From Acidobacteriota bacterium (GTDB lineage: Bacteria; Acidobacteriota; Terriglobia; Bryobacterales; Bryobacteraceae), in the NCBI GenBank assembly GCA_016871055.1, contig VFZW01000017.1:1-36934 (forward strand): a stretch of 36,934 nt of DNA. The letters are read 5' to 3'. The first letter of the stretch is position 1; every line of letters starts with the position of its first letter. Both the position numbers and the translations under genes were made by a program. Below are positions 24,185 to 31,838 of the stretch, piece by piece. Under the pieces are notes generated by a model. That model searched no databases, was not told the origin of the DNA, and was given only the letters and a program-made list of their open reading frames with translations.

Positions 24185-24215
24185 GCCGATCGCTGTAGCG
24201 ACTACAGCGATCGGC
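24185..24215. repeat. 14-bp perfect inverted repeat after tRNA-Arg
   Basis: GCCGATCGCTGTAG (24185-24198) and CTACAGCGATCGGC (24202-24215) are separated by CGA. It lies 13 bases after the tRNA end. There is no T run, so a standard terminator is doubtful, but such a strong hairpin could still end or process the tRNA transcript. It may also be a dispersed palindromic repeat or a remnant of an insertion at the tRNA. Confidence 0.8.
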
Positions 24216-24261
24216 GATAGGTTTCGAGATTGTCGGCCAACATGTCAACAAAGAGACTCAG

Positions 24262-24723
24262 CTATCGAAATCTCGCTGACTCGCTGCATTCAGATTGACT
24301 AAATCGGTCTTCGACGAAATCGCAACACAGCGTCACGTCTAACCACTCGTATCTCAAAATTGTCGCCGCGATGCCGTGTTTCTCACAATCGCGGAGCCCA
24401 TCGAGATGAATCTCCTTCGTCGAACGTTTAAGCGCCATCTGCGCAATCTGCTTGCTGGCCTCAGCGTAATCCTTCCGCCCGATGTGATGCTTGAGAGTGC
24501 GCAACTCTCGGAGTACATTCGCGATTTGAGCGTCGATTCCGCTTCGATCCGCCGTCCGTACTTCTGGAAGTGAGGCTGGGTTCGTATTGGCAGAGCTCGT
24601 GTCGATCGTCTTCTGTATTGGCTTGTTCTTTCCGCGCTCGATCAACCATGCGCCGAACCAACGAAGAAATCCCGCGAGGACCGTGTTTTCCCATCCGTTG
24701 AAACCCAATGCGCTGAATGGCAT
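24262..24723 (-). CDS. Orphan hypothetical protein (153 aa)
   Basis: A 153-residue product of no recognised family. The N-terminus (ENTVLAGFLRWFGAWLIERG, about 12-31) is an amphipathic or weakly membrane-associated helix. A polar linker rich in Ser/Thr/Asn follows, then a helical stretch (DAQIANVLRELRTLKHHIGRKD and beyond, about 64-95) and a Cys-containing C-terminal part (TLCCDF). Base composition and codon use look less GC-biased than in neighbouring genes. Its place next to tRNA-Arg suggests acquired DNA. It may be an accessory gene, and expression is unproven. Confidence 0.5.
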   Translation of the reverse strand: MPFSALGFNGWENTVLAGFLRWFGAWLIERGKNKPIQKTIDTSSANTNPASLPEVRTADRSGIDAQIANVLRELRTLKHHIGRKDYAEASKQIAQMALKRSTKEIHLDGLRDCEKHGIAATILRYEWLDVTLCCDFVEDRFSQSECSESARFR

Positions 24724-24807
24724 CTAACCAAATTAGCAAACCGACGCAAATCCTTTAGCATCGGCCTGGCAGTACTCTAGGAGTCGGAACATCGCGGATA
24801 CCCCAAA

Positions 24808-25080
24808 CTACGACCTTACTAGCGGTGCTTCGAGCCGCTGCAGTCGGCGGTCGATACCTTGGAGGTCAGCCCGAATTTCAGCCTTCATCTCTGACATCGC
24901 CTCGAGAATTCGCTTCTCGCTCGCGTGCTGTTCAAGCCGCATCTCAAGCTTCGCCTTATCAATCTCGGCGCGCATCAGATCTTTGAAGTCATCAAGACGC
25001 TTGTTGTTATAAAACAACCCGAACATGATCGCGAGTAACATCACGATCACGGGCAGCCATTGGGCCAGTGCCGGGTTCAT
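24808..25080 (-). CDS. Small membrane-anchored coiled-coil protein (90 aa)
   Basis: A 90-residue protein: one N-terminal transmembrane helix (about 6-23, AQWLPVIVMLLAIMFGLF) followed by a long charged helix with heptad-like hydrophobic spacing (DDFKDLMRAEIDKAKLEMRL onward to LQGIDRRLQRLEAPL). The ATG at 25080 is preferred to upstream starts because it places the membrane helix at the N-terminus and avoids overlap with the divergent FHA gene. On the minus strand TATGAT lies a few bases upstream of it. Similar small TM-coiled-coil proteins occur in phages and islands as well as chromosomes; function unknown. Confidence 0.6.
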   Translation of the reverse strand: MNPALAQWLPVIVMLLAIMFGLFYNNKRLDDFKDLMRAEIDKAKLEMRLEQHASEKRILEAMSEMKAEIRADLQGIDRRLQRLEAPLVRS

Positions 25081-25140
25081 GCCTGTATCATAGCACCTGC
25101 TATACTGCCTCCAGGCAACAGTTCGGGGCCTAGATAGACC

Positions 25141-26646
25141 GTGTCCAACACCTTCCCCAACTACGGCGCACCCGCGTTGCGGTTGCGCATCGGCACCGAT
25201 CCCTCGCAAATGATCGAGTATCGTTTCAACGATACCTTCAAGATCGGCCGCATTGAAGGCTGCGAAGTCCGTTTCGAAAACCCGCACGTCAGCCGCCAGC
25301 ATTGCACCATCGCCTACGCCAACGGCCAGTGGTGGATTCAGGACAACAATAGCGCCAACGGAGTTTGGATCGACGGCCAGCGCGTACAGACCGTCGCGAT
25401 CGGCCATGCGGTGCAGATGCGCCTCGGCGCCGAAGGGCCGCTGGTACAGATCATCGTCGAAGCGATCGCGGCAATGCCATCGGCGCAGTTGCCCATCGCG
25501 CAGAAGCCCTTACCGGCGCCGGTCGTTGGCGGACAGACGCAGGTCATCCAGAGCTACGCCGAGCGCTACCTCACCAACAAAGACGACGGCTCGCCGGTCG
25601 GCGAACGCACCATGATGATCCGCAAAGCGTTCACGCAGGTGCAGAAGAAACAACGCTTCAAGTATCTGTGGGTCGTCGCGGCGCTCGTTGTCCTGCTCGC
25701 GGGCGTTGGCGGGTTCGCCTATTACCGCGATCAGCAAGTTCGCAAGCAGGCTGGCCTGGCGCAGGAGCTGTTCTATTCGATGAAATCGCTCGATGTCGAC
25801 ATCGCCAACGTCGAACGGCTGGTGGCCGAGTCGAGCGGCGCGAAGGGCGAAGAGCAGATTCGGAAATTTCGCGAGCGGCGCAAGCAGATGGAGGATCAGT
25901 ACAACAAGTACCTGGACTCCATCAAGAGCCACGACAAAGAACTCACCGACGAAGAAAAATTGATCTTCCGCGTCACTCGAATCTTTGGCGAATGCGAGTT
26001 GAACGCCCCACCGGAATTCCTCGACGAAATCAAGAAGTACATCGGCTACTGGAAGTCGTCCCCGCGCTTCAAAATCGCGCTGACCCGAGCCAAGGACAAC
26101 AACTACACGCCAACCATCGCGCGCGAGTTTCTCGACCGCGGCCTGCCGCCGCAATTTTTCTACCTCGCGATGCAGGAGAGCAACTTCGAAGAGTTCATCA
26201 GCGGCCCGCAGACGTACATGGGCTACGCCAAGGGCATGTGGCAATTCATCCCAAAGACGGGCGTGCAGTACGGCCTGACGATGGGCCCGCTAGTCGAAGA
26301 ACCGCGCCCCGACCCCGCCGACGACCGCCACAACTGGCGCAAGGCCACCGTCGCGGCGTCGCGTTATATCAAGGACATCTACTCGACCGAGGCGCAGGCG
26401 TCGGGTCTGCTCGTGATGGCCTCCTATAACTGGGGCGAGCACAAAGTGATTCCGCTGCTGAAGACGCTGCCGGCCAATCCGCGCGAACGCAACTTCTGGC
26501 AGATCCTGACGAAGTACAAAGACAAGCTGCCGAAGGAAACCTACGACTACGTCTTCTACATCACCTCGGCCGCGGTGATTGGCGAGAACCCCCGCATGTT
26601 CGGCTTCGACTTCGACAACCCGCTCGCCAACGCCGACAAGCGTTAG
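25141..26646 (+). CDS. FHA domain - transmembrane - lytic transglycosylase fusion
   Basis: A 501-residue protein with three parts. Residues about 20-100 form an FHA domain (FKIGRIEGCEVRFENPHVSRQHC with GR, S-x-x-H and a later NSANGVW), which binds phosphothreonine. After a polar linker, one membrane helix (about 179-200, KYLWVVAALVVLLAGVGGFA) is followed by a coiled coil (about 200-270). The C-terminal part (about 320-490) is an SLT-type lytic transglycosylase with LPPQFFYLAMQESNFEE (catalytic Glu about 345), GMWQFIPKTGVQYGL and ASYNWGEHKV. Topology puts FHA in the cytoplasm and the peptidoglycan-cleaving domain in the periplasm. The start is a GTG at 25141 without a clear ribosome-binding site. 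Confidence 0.88.
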   Translation: MSNTFPNYGAPALRLRIGTDPSQMIEYRFNDTFKIGRIEGCEVRFENPHVSRQHCTIAYANGQWWIQDNNSANGVWIDGQRVQTVAIGHAVQMRLGAEGPLVQIIVEAIAAMPSAQLPIAQKPLPAPVVGGQTQVIQSYAERYLTNKDDGSPVGERTMMIRKAFTQVQKKQRFKYLWVVAALVVLLAGVGGFAYYRDQQVRKQAGLAQELFYSMKSLDVDIANVERLVAESSGAKGEEQIRKFRERRKQMEDQYNKYLDSIKSHDKELTDEEKLIFRVTRIFGECELNAPPEFLDEIKKYIGYWKSSPRFKIALTRAKDNNYTPTIAREFLDRGLPPQFFYLAMQESNFEEFISGPQTYMGYAKGMWQFIPKTGVQYGLTMGPLVEEPRPDPADDRHNWRKATVAASRYIKDIYSTEAQASGLLVMASYNWGEHKVIPLLKTLPANPRERNFWQILTKYKDKLPKETYDYVFYITSAAVIGENPRMFGFDFDNPLANADKR

Positions 26647-27128
26647 CGCAGTTCCGACACCGGCCCGTCGACGTCCTTGAAACGAATCACCAAGCCCTTG
26701 CGCGATTCGATCACACCGATCGGATGTTCGAATACTGTCGCGACCATTCGCTCCACCGTCGACTTCGGCTTGACCGACTCGCGAATAGCAATCGTCGGAT
26801 TGAATTTATCGCCAAGCGCCGGCAGTACCGAAAACATTGGCTTCGCGTCGACCTCGGGGATGAAGCGGCCAGTCAAGGTTTTACCATCGGCCGCGATGAT
26901 TTCGATGTCTGCCGATTTGATCATGAAGGGATAACCGCTCGGGTTAGTCAGCTTTACATCGGCGATGACAACCGACGCGCCCGCCCGCACTTCCGACGCG
27001 CGCACGCGCTGAATCTTGCCTTCCAGAACCAAGTGCGTATCGCGGCTGACGAAGAGCCCCGTGCCCACAAGCGCGCCCATGATGATCAAGCCAAGCGCAC
27101 CGCACAGGAGCAGGGTCTTCGATGGCAT
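26643..27128 (-). CDS. Single-pass membrane protein with a periplasmic beta domain
   Basis: A 161-residue protein with an N-terminal hydrophobic segment (about 4-28) acting as signal anchor, then a beta-rich domain: LEGKIQRVRASEV, VVIADVKLTNPSGYPFMIKSADIEIIAADG and a C-terminal VFEHPIGVIESRKGLVIRF. The DVKLTNPSGYPF segment resembles the bonding-face strands of LEA14/WHy-like immunoglobulin folds, but the match is by eye only. It is directly downstream of the TIM-barrel gene with no gap (stop at 27129, start at 27128) and its stop overlaps that of the convergent FHA gene by four bases. Confidence 0.65.
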   Translation of the reverse strand: MPSKTLLLCGALGLIIMGALVGTGLFVSRDTHLVLEGKIQRVRASEVRAGASVVIADVKLTNPSGYPFMIKSADIEIIAADGKTLTGRFIPEVDAKPMFSVLPALGDKFNPTIAIRESVKPKSTVERMVATVFEHPIGVIESRKGLVIRFKDVDGPVSELR

Positions 27129-28070
27129 TTACGTCGCTTGCCGGTTCTCGGCGATGCGGATCATCTCCTGCATGCACTGGTGCGAACGTTGGATGAGCTC
27201 GGCGCCGAAGATGTGGCATTCCAGGCCAACTTGACCTTGATAGCCGTCCTTCTCCAATGCGGAGTAGATACCGGACCAATTCAAATAATCGGCGGCAAAC
27301 TCCTTCAGAATACTCTTCCCCTTCACCTGCACGTTCCAGAGCTTCTTCTTCGGCAGCAGCGCGTAGCCGTGCGGGAAAGCCTCTTCCTTCAAGTGATGAC
27401 CGTTGAGCGGATCCCAGTTGATGCCGAACGCCTTCGACGGAATCGCCTTCATCGCGGCGGCTAACTCGTCGCAGCGCGCGACGTTGCAGGCCACCTCGTT
27501 TTCGAGCAGCAGCTTGATGCCTTCTTTTTCGGCGACCTTCACCATGGGGCCGAGAATGTCGTAGACACGCGGCACAACCTTCGCGGGCTCGGGCGTGCGC
27601 AGGAACGCGAAGATGCGAACCTTGTCGCAACCGAGGATCTGCGAAGCGCGGATCGACTTGTGCAGCGTATCCATGCGCTTGGCGAACTCGTTCTGATCGC
27701 GCGCGATGCGCTTGGCTTTTTGCTCCGGCGTCTCGGGGCGCTGCCGGATGTACTCGGTGCCCGGCAGCGCGAACTTGCACTGGCCGGAGTTGAAGAAACT
27801 GACCTTCACACCGTTGTCGGCGAACTCTTTTGCGGCCGCCTTTAACTCGGCTTCGGAGAGGTCGGCGTAGTGTTTCTTGGCGCCGGGCACCTGCCGCACT
27901 TCGAGATATCGCAGGCCGTATTTCTTCGCAAACGCGAAGTTCTCGGCGGGATCCTTGCCGCTTTCATCGGTAACGGTGGAAAGGCGCGACCGGTCAATCT
28001 GATTCTTCCTGCCAAACAGGGGCAGCGCGGACAGACCCGAGCCCGCTAGTAACAACTGTCGACGGTCCAT
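27129..28070 (-). CDS. Sugar phosphate isomerase/epimerase-like TIM barrel with leader
   Basis: A 313-residue xylose-isomerase-like (AP_endonuc_2) TIM barrel. It begins MDRRQLLLAGSGLSALPLFG, a Tat-like leader. Barrel elements include RYLEVRQVPG, KVSFFNSGQCKFALPG, DKVRIFAFLRTP, IKLLLENEVACN (metal-binding Glu), AFGINWDPLNGHH and QVGLECHIFGAE at the C-terminus. The Glu/Asp/His/Glu set is in place for a metal centre. It differs from the barrels at 10831 and 14209 and is not a recent duplicate of either. The substrate is unknown. It is probably co-transcribed with the membrane protein that follows. Confidence 0.82.
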   Translation of the reverse strand: MDRRQLLLAGSGLSALPLFGRKNQIDRSRLSTVTDESGKDPAENFAFAKKYGLRYLEVRQVPGAKKHYADLSEAELKAAAKEFADNGVKVSFFNSGQCKFALPGTEYIRQRPETPEQKAKRIARDQNEFAKRMDTLHKSIRASQILGCDKVRIFAFLRTPEPAKVVPRVYDILGPMVKVAEKEGIKLLLENEVACNVARCDELAAAMKAIPSKAFGINWDPLNGHHLKEEAFPHGYALLPKKKLWNVQVKGKSILKEFAADYLNWSGIYSALEKDGYQGQVGLECHIFGAELIQRSHQCMQEMIRIAENRQAT

Positions 28071-28090
28071 TGAAGCTCAGCGTAACACAG

Positions 28091-29272
28091 CTAATCGCCC
28101 ATCAGCCGGCCGTAGGGCGCAAGCCCCGGCATATGATCGCAAATCGCTTTCAACGATGCCGTCAGCGGAATCGCGAGCACTAAACCGATGCCGCCCCACA
28201 GAAAGCCCCAGAACATAAGGCCGACAGTGACCGCAAGTGGATTCAAATGCACCCGCGAGCCGACCAGTTTCGGATAGAACAGATTCAGCGCAAGCAAGTG
28301 GAAGAAGGCGACGGTAGTCCCGATAACGAGGTACTCGGCGACGTTATCGTAAACAGTCAGCGCGGCGAGAAACGGCGGAATGATGGCCAGCGGAAGGCCG
28401 ATGTAGGGAACCAGGCTCAAGAACCCGCTGAGCGGCCCGACAATCAGCCAGTACGGCACTTTGAAGATATAGAAGAACGCCATCGAGGCACCGGCCAGTA
28501 ACACGCCGAGAATGAAGTTTCCGACGACATAGGCGCGCGCCATCCGCGCGATGCCGTCGATCGTCGCGGCCGCGATGCCCCGCGCTTCCCCATGAAACAC
28601 GCGCAAGAAATTGTGGACGAAGTGATCGCGCCAACTGAGCATGAAGTAAACGAGAAACGGCACGAACGACGCCATCAGCGCGATGTCGTAAAACTGCGTC
28701 CAGTTTTCATAGAGGTACTCGACGACGGGCGATCGCTCCGGCGCGATGCGCACCTCCTGCACGGGCGGCGGCAGCAACGGCGACATCGGCGGATCGGTTG
28801 CGCGCTTACGGCGTGTCGATTGCTTCTGCAGTTCAGCCTGCTTTTGTTGCTCCCGCGCAATGCGTTCCTGATCGCGTGCGCGCCGCGGCGTCAGCATGTC
28901 GTTGACAGCCTTCTCGACGCCCTCCACTTGCACAAGCACCTTCTCGGAGAGTTGATTGACGCGCTGGGTGTAAGCCGGCAGTTCTTCCCAAATGCCGGAG
29001 GCTTGCGAATAGCCGAGCACGGCGAACAGGTACAAAATGACGAGCGCCAGGCTGCACACCAGAAAACTCGCGAAGCCACGGGGCAGGCGAGCGCGCATGA
29101 ACAGGTTCACGACCGGTTCCAGAATGAACGCGATGAAGATCGACATCAATAGCGTGACGATGAACAGACGCCCAAAATACAACAGCGCCGTCAACACGCC
29201 GAAGGTGAAAAGGACACCTCCGGTGTTGCGGATTTTCGTGGTAACTGGAACTGTGGTTTCTTGAACGGGCAC
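28091..29272 (-). CDS. AI-2E / PerM-family membrane transporter
   Basis: A 393-residue polytopic membrane protein of the AI-2E transporter family (TqsA/PerM/YdiK relatives). About eight hydrophobic segments are visible. After the first three (from about residue 18 to 85) a large periplasmic or cytosolic insert (about 88-190, charged, with RRARDQERIAREQQKQ) interrupts the chain. The conserved C-terminal half has FMLSWRDHFVHNF, LVPYIGLPLAIIPPFLAAL and LNLFYPKLVGSRVHLNPLAV (about 332-352), the family signature. Members export autoinducer-2 or act as Na+/H+ antiporters; function here is undefined. The start is a GTG at 29272, divergent from ruvX. Confidence 0.85.
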   Translation of the reverse strand: MPVQETTVPVTTKIRNTGGVLFTFGVLTALLYFGRLFIVTLLMSIFIAFILEPVVNLFMRARLPRGFASFLVCSLALVILYLFAVLGYSQASGIWEELPAYTQRVNQLSEKVLVQVEGVEKAVNDMLTPRRARDQERIAREQQKQAELQKQSTRRKRATDPPMSPLLPPPVQEVRIAPERSPVVEYLYENWTQFYDIALMASFVPFLVYFMLSWRDHFVHNFLRVFHGEARGIAAATIDGIARMARAYVVGNFILGVLLAGASMAFFYIFKVPYWLIVGPLSGFLSLVPYIGLPLAIIPPFLAALTVYDNVAEYLVIGTTVAFFHLLALNLFYPKLVGSRVHLNPLAVTVGLMFWGFLWGGIGLVLAIPLTASLKAICDHMPGLAPYGRLMGD

Positions 29273-29323
29273 GGCGATCCCAGGTATTCGCTACTTTAGC
29301 ATGCGGGCTCGTTTCGAACCCCC

Positions 29324-29329
29324 TATAAT
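29324..29329 (+). promoter_or_regulatory. Consensus -10 hexamer for the ruvX-mltG unit
   Basis: A perfect TATAAT ends 11 bases before the ruvX ATG (29341), predicting a leader of about five bases and thus almost no room for a ribosome-binding site. The -35 region has no good match. Confidence 0.55.
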
Positions 29330-29340
29330 CGAATCATACG

Positions 29341-29745
29341 ATGCGCATTTTGGCGATCGATTATGGACGCAAGCGGATCGGCCTCGCCATGAGCGACCCG
29401 CTGGGGATGATGGCCCACAGTCTGGAAACGCTGGTCCGGGCGAGCCCGCGCAAGGACGTCGCGCACATCGCGCGTTTAATCGGCGAGCACGAAGTGTCGC
29501 TGCTCGTCGCCGGAAATCCGATCCTGTTGAATGGAGAAGCCAGCGAGATGAGCGTCGAAGCCGAAGCGTTCGCGGCGCGCGTGGCCAAACGCGCCCGCAT
29601 ACCGTACAAGATGTGGGACGAACGGATGAGCTCCGTGGAAGCGGGGCATTGGATGCGCGACGCGGGTTTGCAGCCCAAGCGCGACGGCAGCGTCGACCGC
29701 ATGGCTGCGCGCATCCTGCTCGATAGCTATTTGGCGGCACAATGA
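29341..29745 (+). CDS. ruvX: Holliday junction resolvase-like / pre-16S rRNA nuclease (YqgF)
   Basis: A 134-residue RNase H-fold nuclease that in E. coli processes the 5' end of 16S rRNA. Family marks are MRILAIDYGRKRIGLAMSDP (1-20, with the catalytic Asp7 in DYG), VAGNPILLNGEASEM (about 58-72; compare GLPLNMDG) and MWDERMSSVEA (about 96-106, catalytic Glu in DERMSS). The C-terminal DRMAARILLDSYL completes the domain. Its stop overlaps the mltG ATG by four bases, a partner order seen in many bacteria. Confidence 0.93.
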   Translation: MRILAIDYGRKRIGLAMSDPLGMMAHSLETLVRASPRKDVAHIARLIGEHEVSLLVAGNPILLNGEASEMSVEAEAFAARVAKRARIPYKMWDERMSSVEAGHWMRDAGLQPKRDGSVDRMAARILLDSYLAAQ

Positions 29746-30722
29746 AGAAGACGCTGCTTACGCTCGTTTTGTTGATCGCCGTTGCAGTCGGCGGCGTGGC
29801 GCTGACGCTATCGAAGCCTTACAAGGGCTTCGAGGGCATCAAATTCACTGAGTTCGCCAAGGGCACGGGCACGATGGAAATCGCGCGGCGGCTCGAGGAA
29901 GCCGGCGTAGTGCAATCGCGCTGGCAACTGATGGCGGCGCGCGCGCTCAAGCCGTCGGTGAAGTTTCAAGCCGGCGAGTACAAGTTCGAAAGAGCCGCCT
30001 CGGTCTGGGACGTAGTCGAGCGCCTCCGCAAGGGCGACGTCTATCTGGTCGAGCTTCGGATCCCAGAAGGCTACAACGTATACGAAATTGCGCACGCGGT
30101 GGAGAGCGCGGGGATGGTGAAAGCCCCCGCATTCGTCGCTGCCGCGCAAAACCCGTCGATGATCCGCGATCTCGCGCCGACGGCCCCGTCGCTTGAGGGC
30201 TTCCTGTTTCCATCCAACTACCACGTGCCGCGCAAGATCACCGCCGAGGCGTTGTGCCGCGTGCTGACCGATCAATTCCGCCGCGAATGGAAAGCTGTGG
30301 GCGGCGGCCCGACGGTGCTCGATACGGTTTCGCTGGCGTCGCTGGTCGAGAAGGAAACCGGCGCGCCGGAAGAGCGCGCTGTGGTCTCGGCCGTTTATCA
30401 CAACCGTCTGCGCAAAGGCATGAAGCTCGATGCCGATCCGACTACGATCTACGCGGCGATGCTTCTCGGCAAGTGGCGCGGCGCCATCTACAAGTCCGAT
30501 CTCGAACGCGAGCATCCCTACAACACCTACCGCACGGTGGGCCTTCCGCCTGGGCCGATCGCTAATCCCGGGCGCGCCGCGATCGCCGCCGCGCTGAAGC
30601 CCGCTCCCGCCGAGTTCATCTACTTCGTCGCTCGTCCGGACGGATCCGGACGCCACATTTTCTCGAAGAGTTATAGCGATCACGCCCGCGCCGTCGCCGC
30701 GTGGCGCCGCGTTAAGGGATGA
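29742..30722 (+). CDS. mltG: Endolytic murein transglycosylase MltG
   Basis: A 326-residue single-pass membrane protein that cleaves nascent glycan strands and sets their length. The N-terminal membrane helix (about 4-22) is followed by a LysM-like region (GTGTMEIARRLEEAGVVQS ... LRIPEGYNVYEIAHAVESAG) and the YceG domain. Conserved catalytic segments are LEGFLFPSNYHVP (about 151-163), ASLVEKETGAPEERAVVSAVYHNRL (about 203-227, catalytic Glu in EKETG) and PYNTYRTVGLPPGPIANPG (about 260-278). It is translationally coupled to ruvX and to the unknown gene downstream. Confidence 0.94.
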   Translation: MKKTLLTLVLLIAVAVGGVALTLSKPYKGFEGIKFTEFAKGTGTMEIARRLEEAGVVQSRWQLMAARALKPSVKFQAGEYKFERAASVWDVVERLRKGDVYLVELRIPEGYNVYEIAHAVESAGMVKAPAFVAAAQNPSMIRDLAPTAPSLEGFLFPSNYHVPRKITAEALCRVLTDQFRREWKAVGGGPTVLDTVSLASLVEKETGAPEERAVVSAVYHNRLRKGMKLDADPTTIYAAMLLGKWRGAIYKSDLEREHPYNTYRTVGLPPGPIANPGRAAIAAALKPAPAEFIYFVARPDGSGRHIFSKSYSDHARAVAAWRRVKG

Positions 30723-31153
30723 GAGAGTCGCGGAAATCGAAACTCGATGCGTGGCTGCGCGAGCGCGCGCCGGCCTGCGTCGAGGCGGATCACTTCCAAG
30801 AGCTGCTGCGATTGTTCGCACCGATCAAGGAGTCCGATCTGCGCAGGCTGTTGCGACAAAGCGGCGAGCCGCTTGCGCCATTCGTCGAGGGCGTCGACCA
30901 GAGCGATTACCCGTCGCTGCGACGGACGCTCCTGGCTCTGTGCACGGAGTACGAACGGGGCGATGTCGCCGCCAAACGAAGTATCCGCAACATCGTCATC
31001 ACCGCGAAGGATCATGCCAAACTCGCGCAGCGCAATCCGAAGTTCGCCGAAGCAAAAGCCGAGATGGTCTCGTGGATGCTGACGTGGCTCGAGAACCCCG
31101 GCGTGTTTCCCGCTTGGGTCGCGATGCGCGCGCGCCTACTGAAACTCGATTGA
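30719..31153 (+). CDS. Unknown helical protein in the mltG operon (144 aa)
   Basis: A 144-residue, mostly helical soluble protein of unrecognised family. It begins MRESRKSKLDAWLRERAPA and contains DLRRLLRQSGEPLAPFVEGV, then TLLALCTEYERGDVAAKRSI and a C-terminal WMLTWLENPGVFPAWVAMRA. The pattern of leucines and charged residues suggests a helical bundle, and there is no signal or membrane helix. The ATG overlaps the mltG stop (ATGA), so it is translated with ruvX and mltG; a supporting role in cell-wall or RNA metabolism is only contextual. Its 3' end overlaps the convergent secreted-protein gene by 18 bases. Confidence 0.75.
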   Translation: MRESRKSKLDAWLRERAPACVEADHFQELLRLFAPIKESDLRRLLRQSGEPLAPFVEGVDQSDYPSLRRTLLALCTEYERGDVAAKRSIRNIVITAKDHAKLAQRNPKFAEAKAEMVSWMLTWLENPGVFPAWVAMRARLLKLD

Positions 31154-31447
31154 TTGCACGGCGATCACTTCGCCCTTGCGCTCGCCGCTGACCTTCGCCT
31201 TCAAATCCTTCTCGCGGTCGAGCTTCTTCAACTGCGCCAGCGTGCGCGCGTTGCCGGATTCGTTGAACTTGACGAACGTGCCGTCGCCAAGAACCAGGCC
31301 GAATCCGCCCTTGGCGCATTGCAGCGCGCACTCCCGCGTGTGCGACGCCAGATCGCGGCCTTTGCACATTACGTCCACAACGGTGCCCGTCCACGTTTCG
31401 GCGGACAGCGCGCCCGCGCACATCGCCAACAGCAGAGTGCTTCGCAT
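31136..31447 (-). CDS. Small secreted three-cysteine protein
   Basis: A 103-residue exported protein. The ATG at 31447 begins a clear signal peptide (MRSTLLLAMCAGALSAE); an upstream in-frame ATG at 31465 would add six residues that do not fit a signal. The mature part starts with a beta strand WTGTVVDVMC and has three Cys spaced as DVMC ... RECALQC, followed by GFGLVLGDGTFVKFNESGN. This layout recalls small secreted acidobacterial proteins in which a strand ending in VDxxC is followed by CxxxC. The Cys cluster could bind metal or form a disulfide. Function unknown. Confidence 0.7.
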   Translation of the reverse strand: MRSTLLLAMCAGALSAETWTGTVVDVMCKGRDLASHTRECALQCAKGGFGLVLGDGTFVKFNESGNARTLAQLKKLDREKDLKAKVSGERKGEVIAVQSIEFQ

Positions 31448-31483
31448 GACGACAGGATAATACAACCTTAGGAAAAAATCCTA

Positions 31484-31512
31484 TTGCCGGATTCGGGCCG
31501 CCCGTTTATACT
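31484..31512 (+). promoter_or_regulatory. Promoter of the HTH-like/PhzF pair
   Basis: TTGCCG (31484-31489), a 17-base spacer, and TATACT (31507-31512) form a good housekeeping-type promoter. The predicted start is about 31519, leaving roughly seven bases before the GTG at 31526. Confidence 0.65.
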
Positions 31513-31525
31513 CGTGGTTTCCGGC

Positions 31526-31834
31526 GTGCAACGTCAACTTCAAATCCCGGAATTCCCGCTGATCGGCCCCAATCGCGATCTGTCGGACCCGCTCGCGCCC
31601 CGCCGCGAGGCCGCGATGTTCTACGGCCTCTTCCTGCGCGGCTACAACGTCGAGTCCCTGCGCAAGGACATCGATGTGCCGATGACGCTTCTGAAGAAAT
31701 GGCTCACCGGCCGCCAGTACAACGAGGACCACTTCCGCCAGCAGTTGAAGGACCTCTACCACTACCGCAAACAGGTACTGGCGATCTTCGATCAATTGGT
31801 TCTTAACGAGCCAATGCGCAATCGAATACAGTGA
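31526..31834 (+). CDS. Small HTH-like protein (102 aa)
   Basis: The product from the GTG at 31526 is 102 residues. The middle part, MFYGLFLRGYNVESLRKDI followed by DVPMTLLKKWLTG, has a helix-turn-helix look (helix, GYNVESL turn, recognition-like helix), similar to the homeodomain-like HTH of transposases and resolvases. The rest is helical with several aromatic residues (DLYHYRKQVLAIFDQL). The frame is open further upstream to 31484, but that start lies on the -35 element of the promoter at 31484-31512, which supports the GTG at 31526. It lies four bases before the PhzF gene, so the two are probably co-transcribed. It may be a DNA-binding regulator; no family is assigned. Confidence 0.65.
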   Translation: MQRQLQIPEFPLIGPNRDLSDPLAPRREAAMFYGLFLRGYNVESLRKDIDVPMTLLKKWLTGRQYNEDHFRQQLKDLYHYRKQVLAIFDQLVLNEPMRNRIQ

Positions 31835-31838
31835 GTAG

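Noticed and set aside
24172-25140. Duplicated tRNA-Arg 3' end as an att site
   Set aside because: I found no second copy of the tRNA 3' segment downstream in the window and no integrase.
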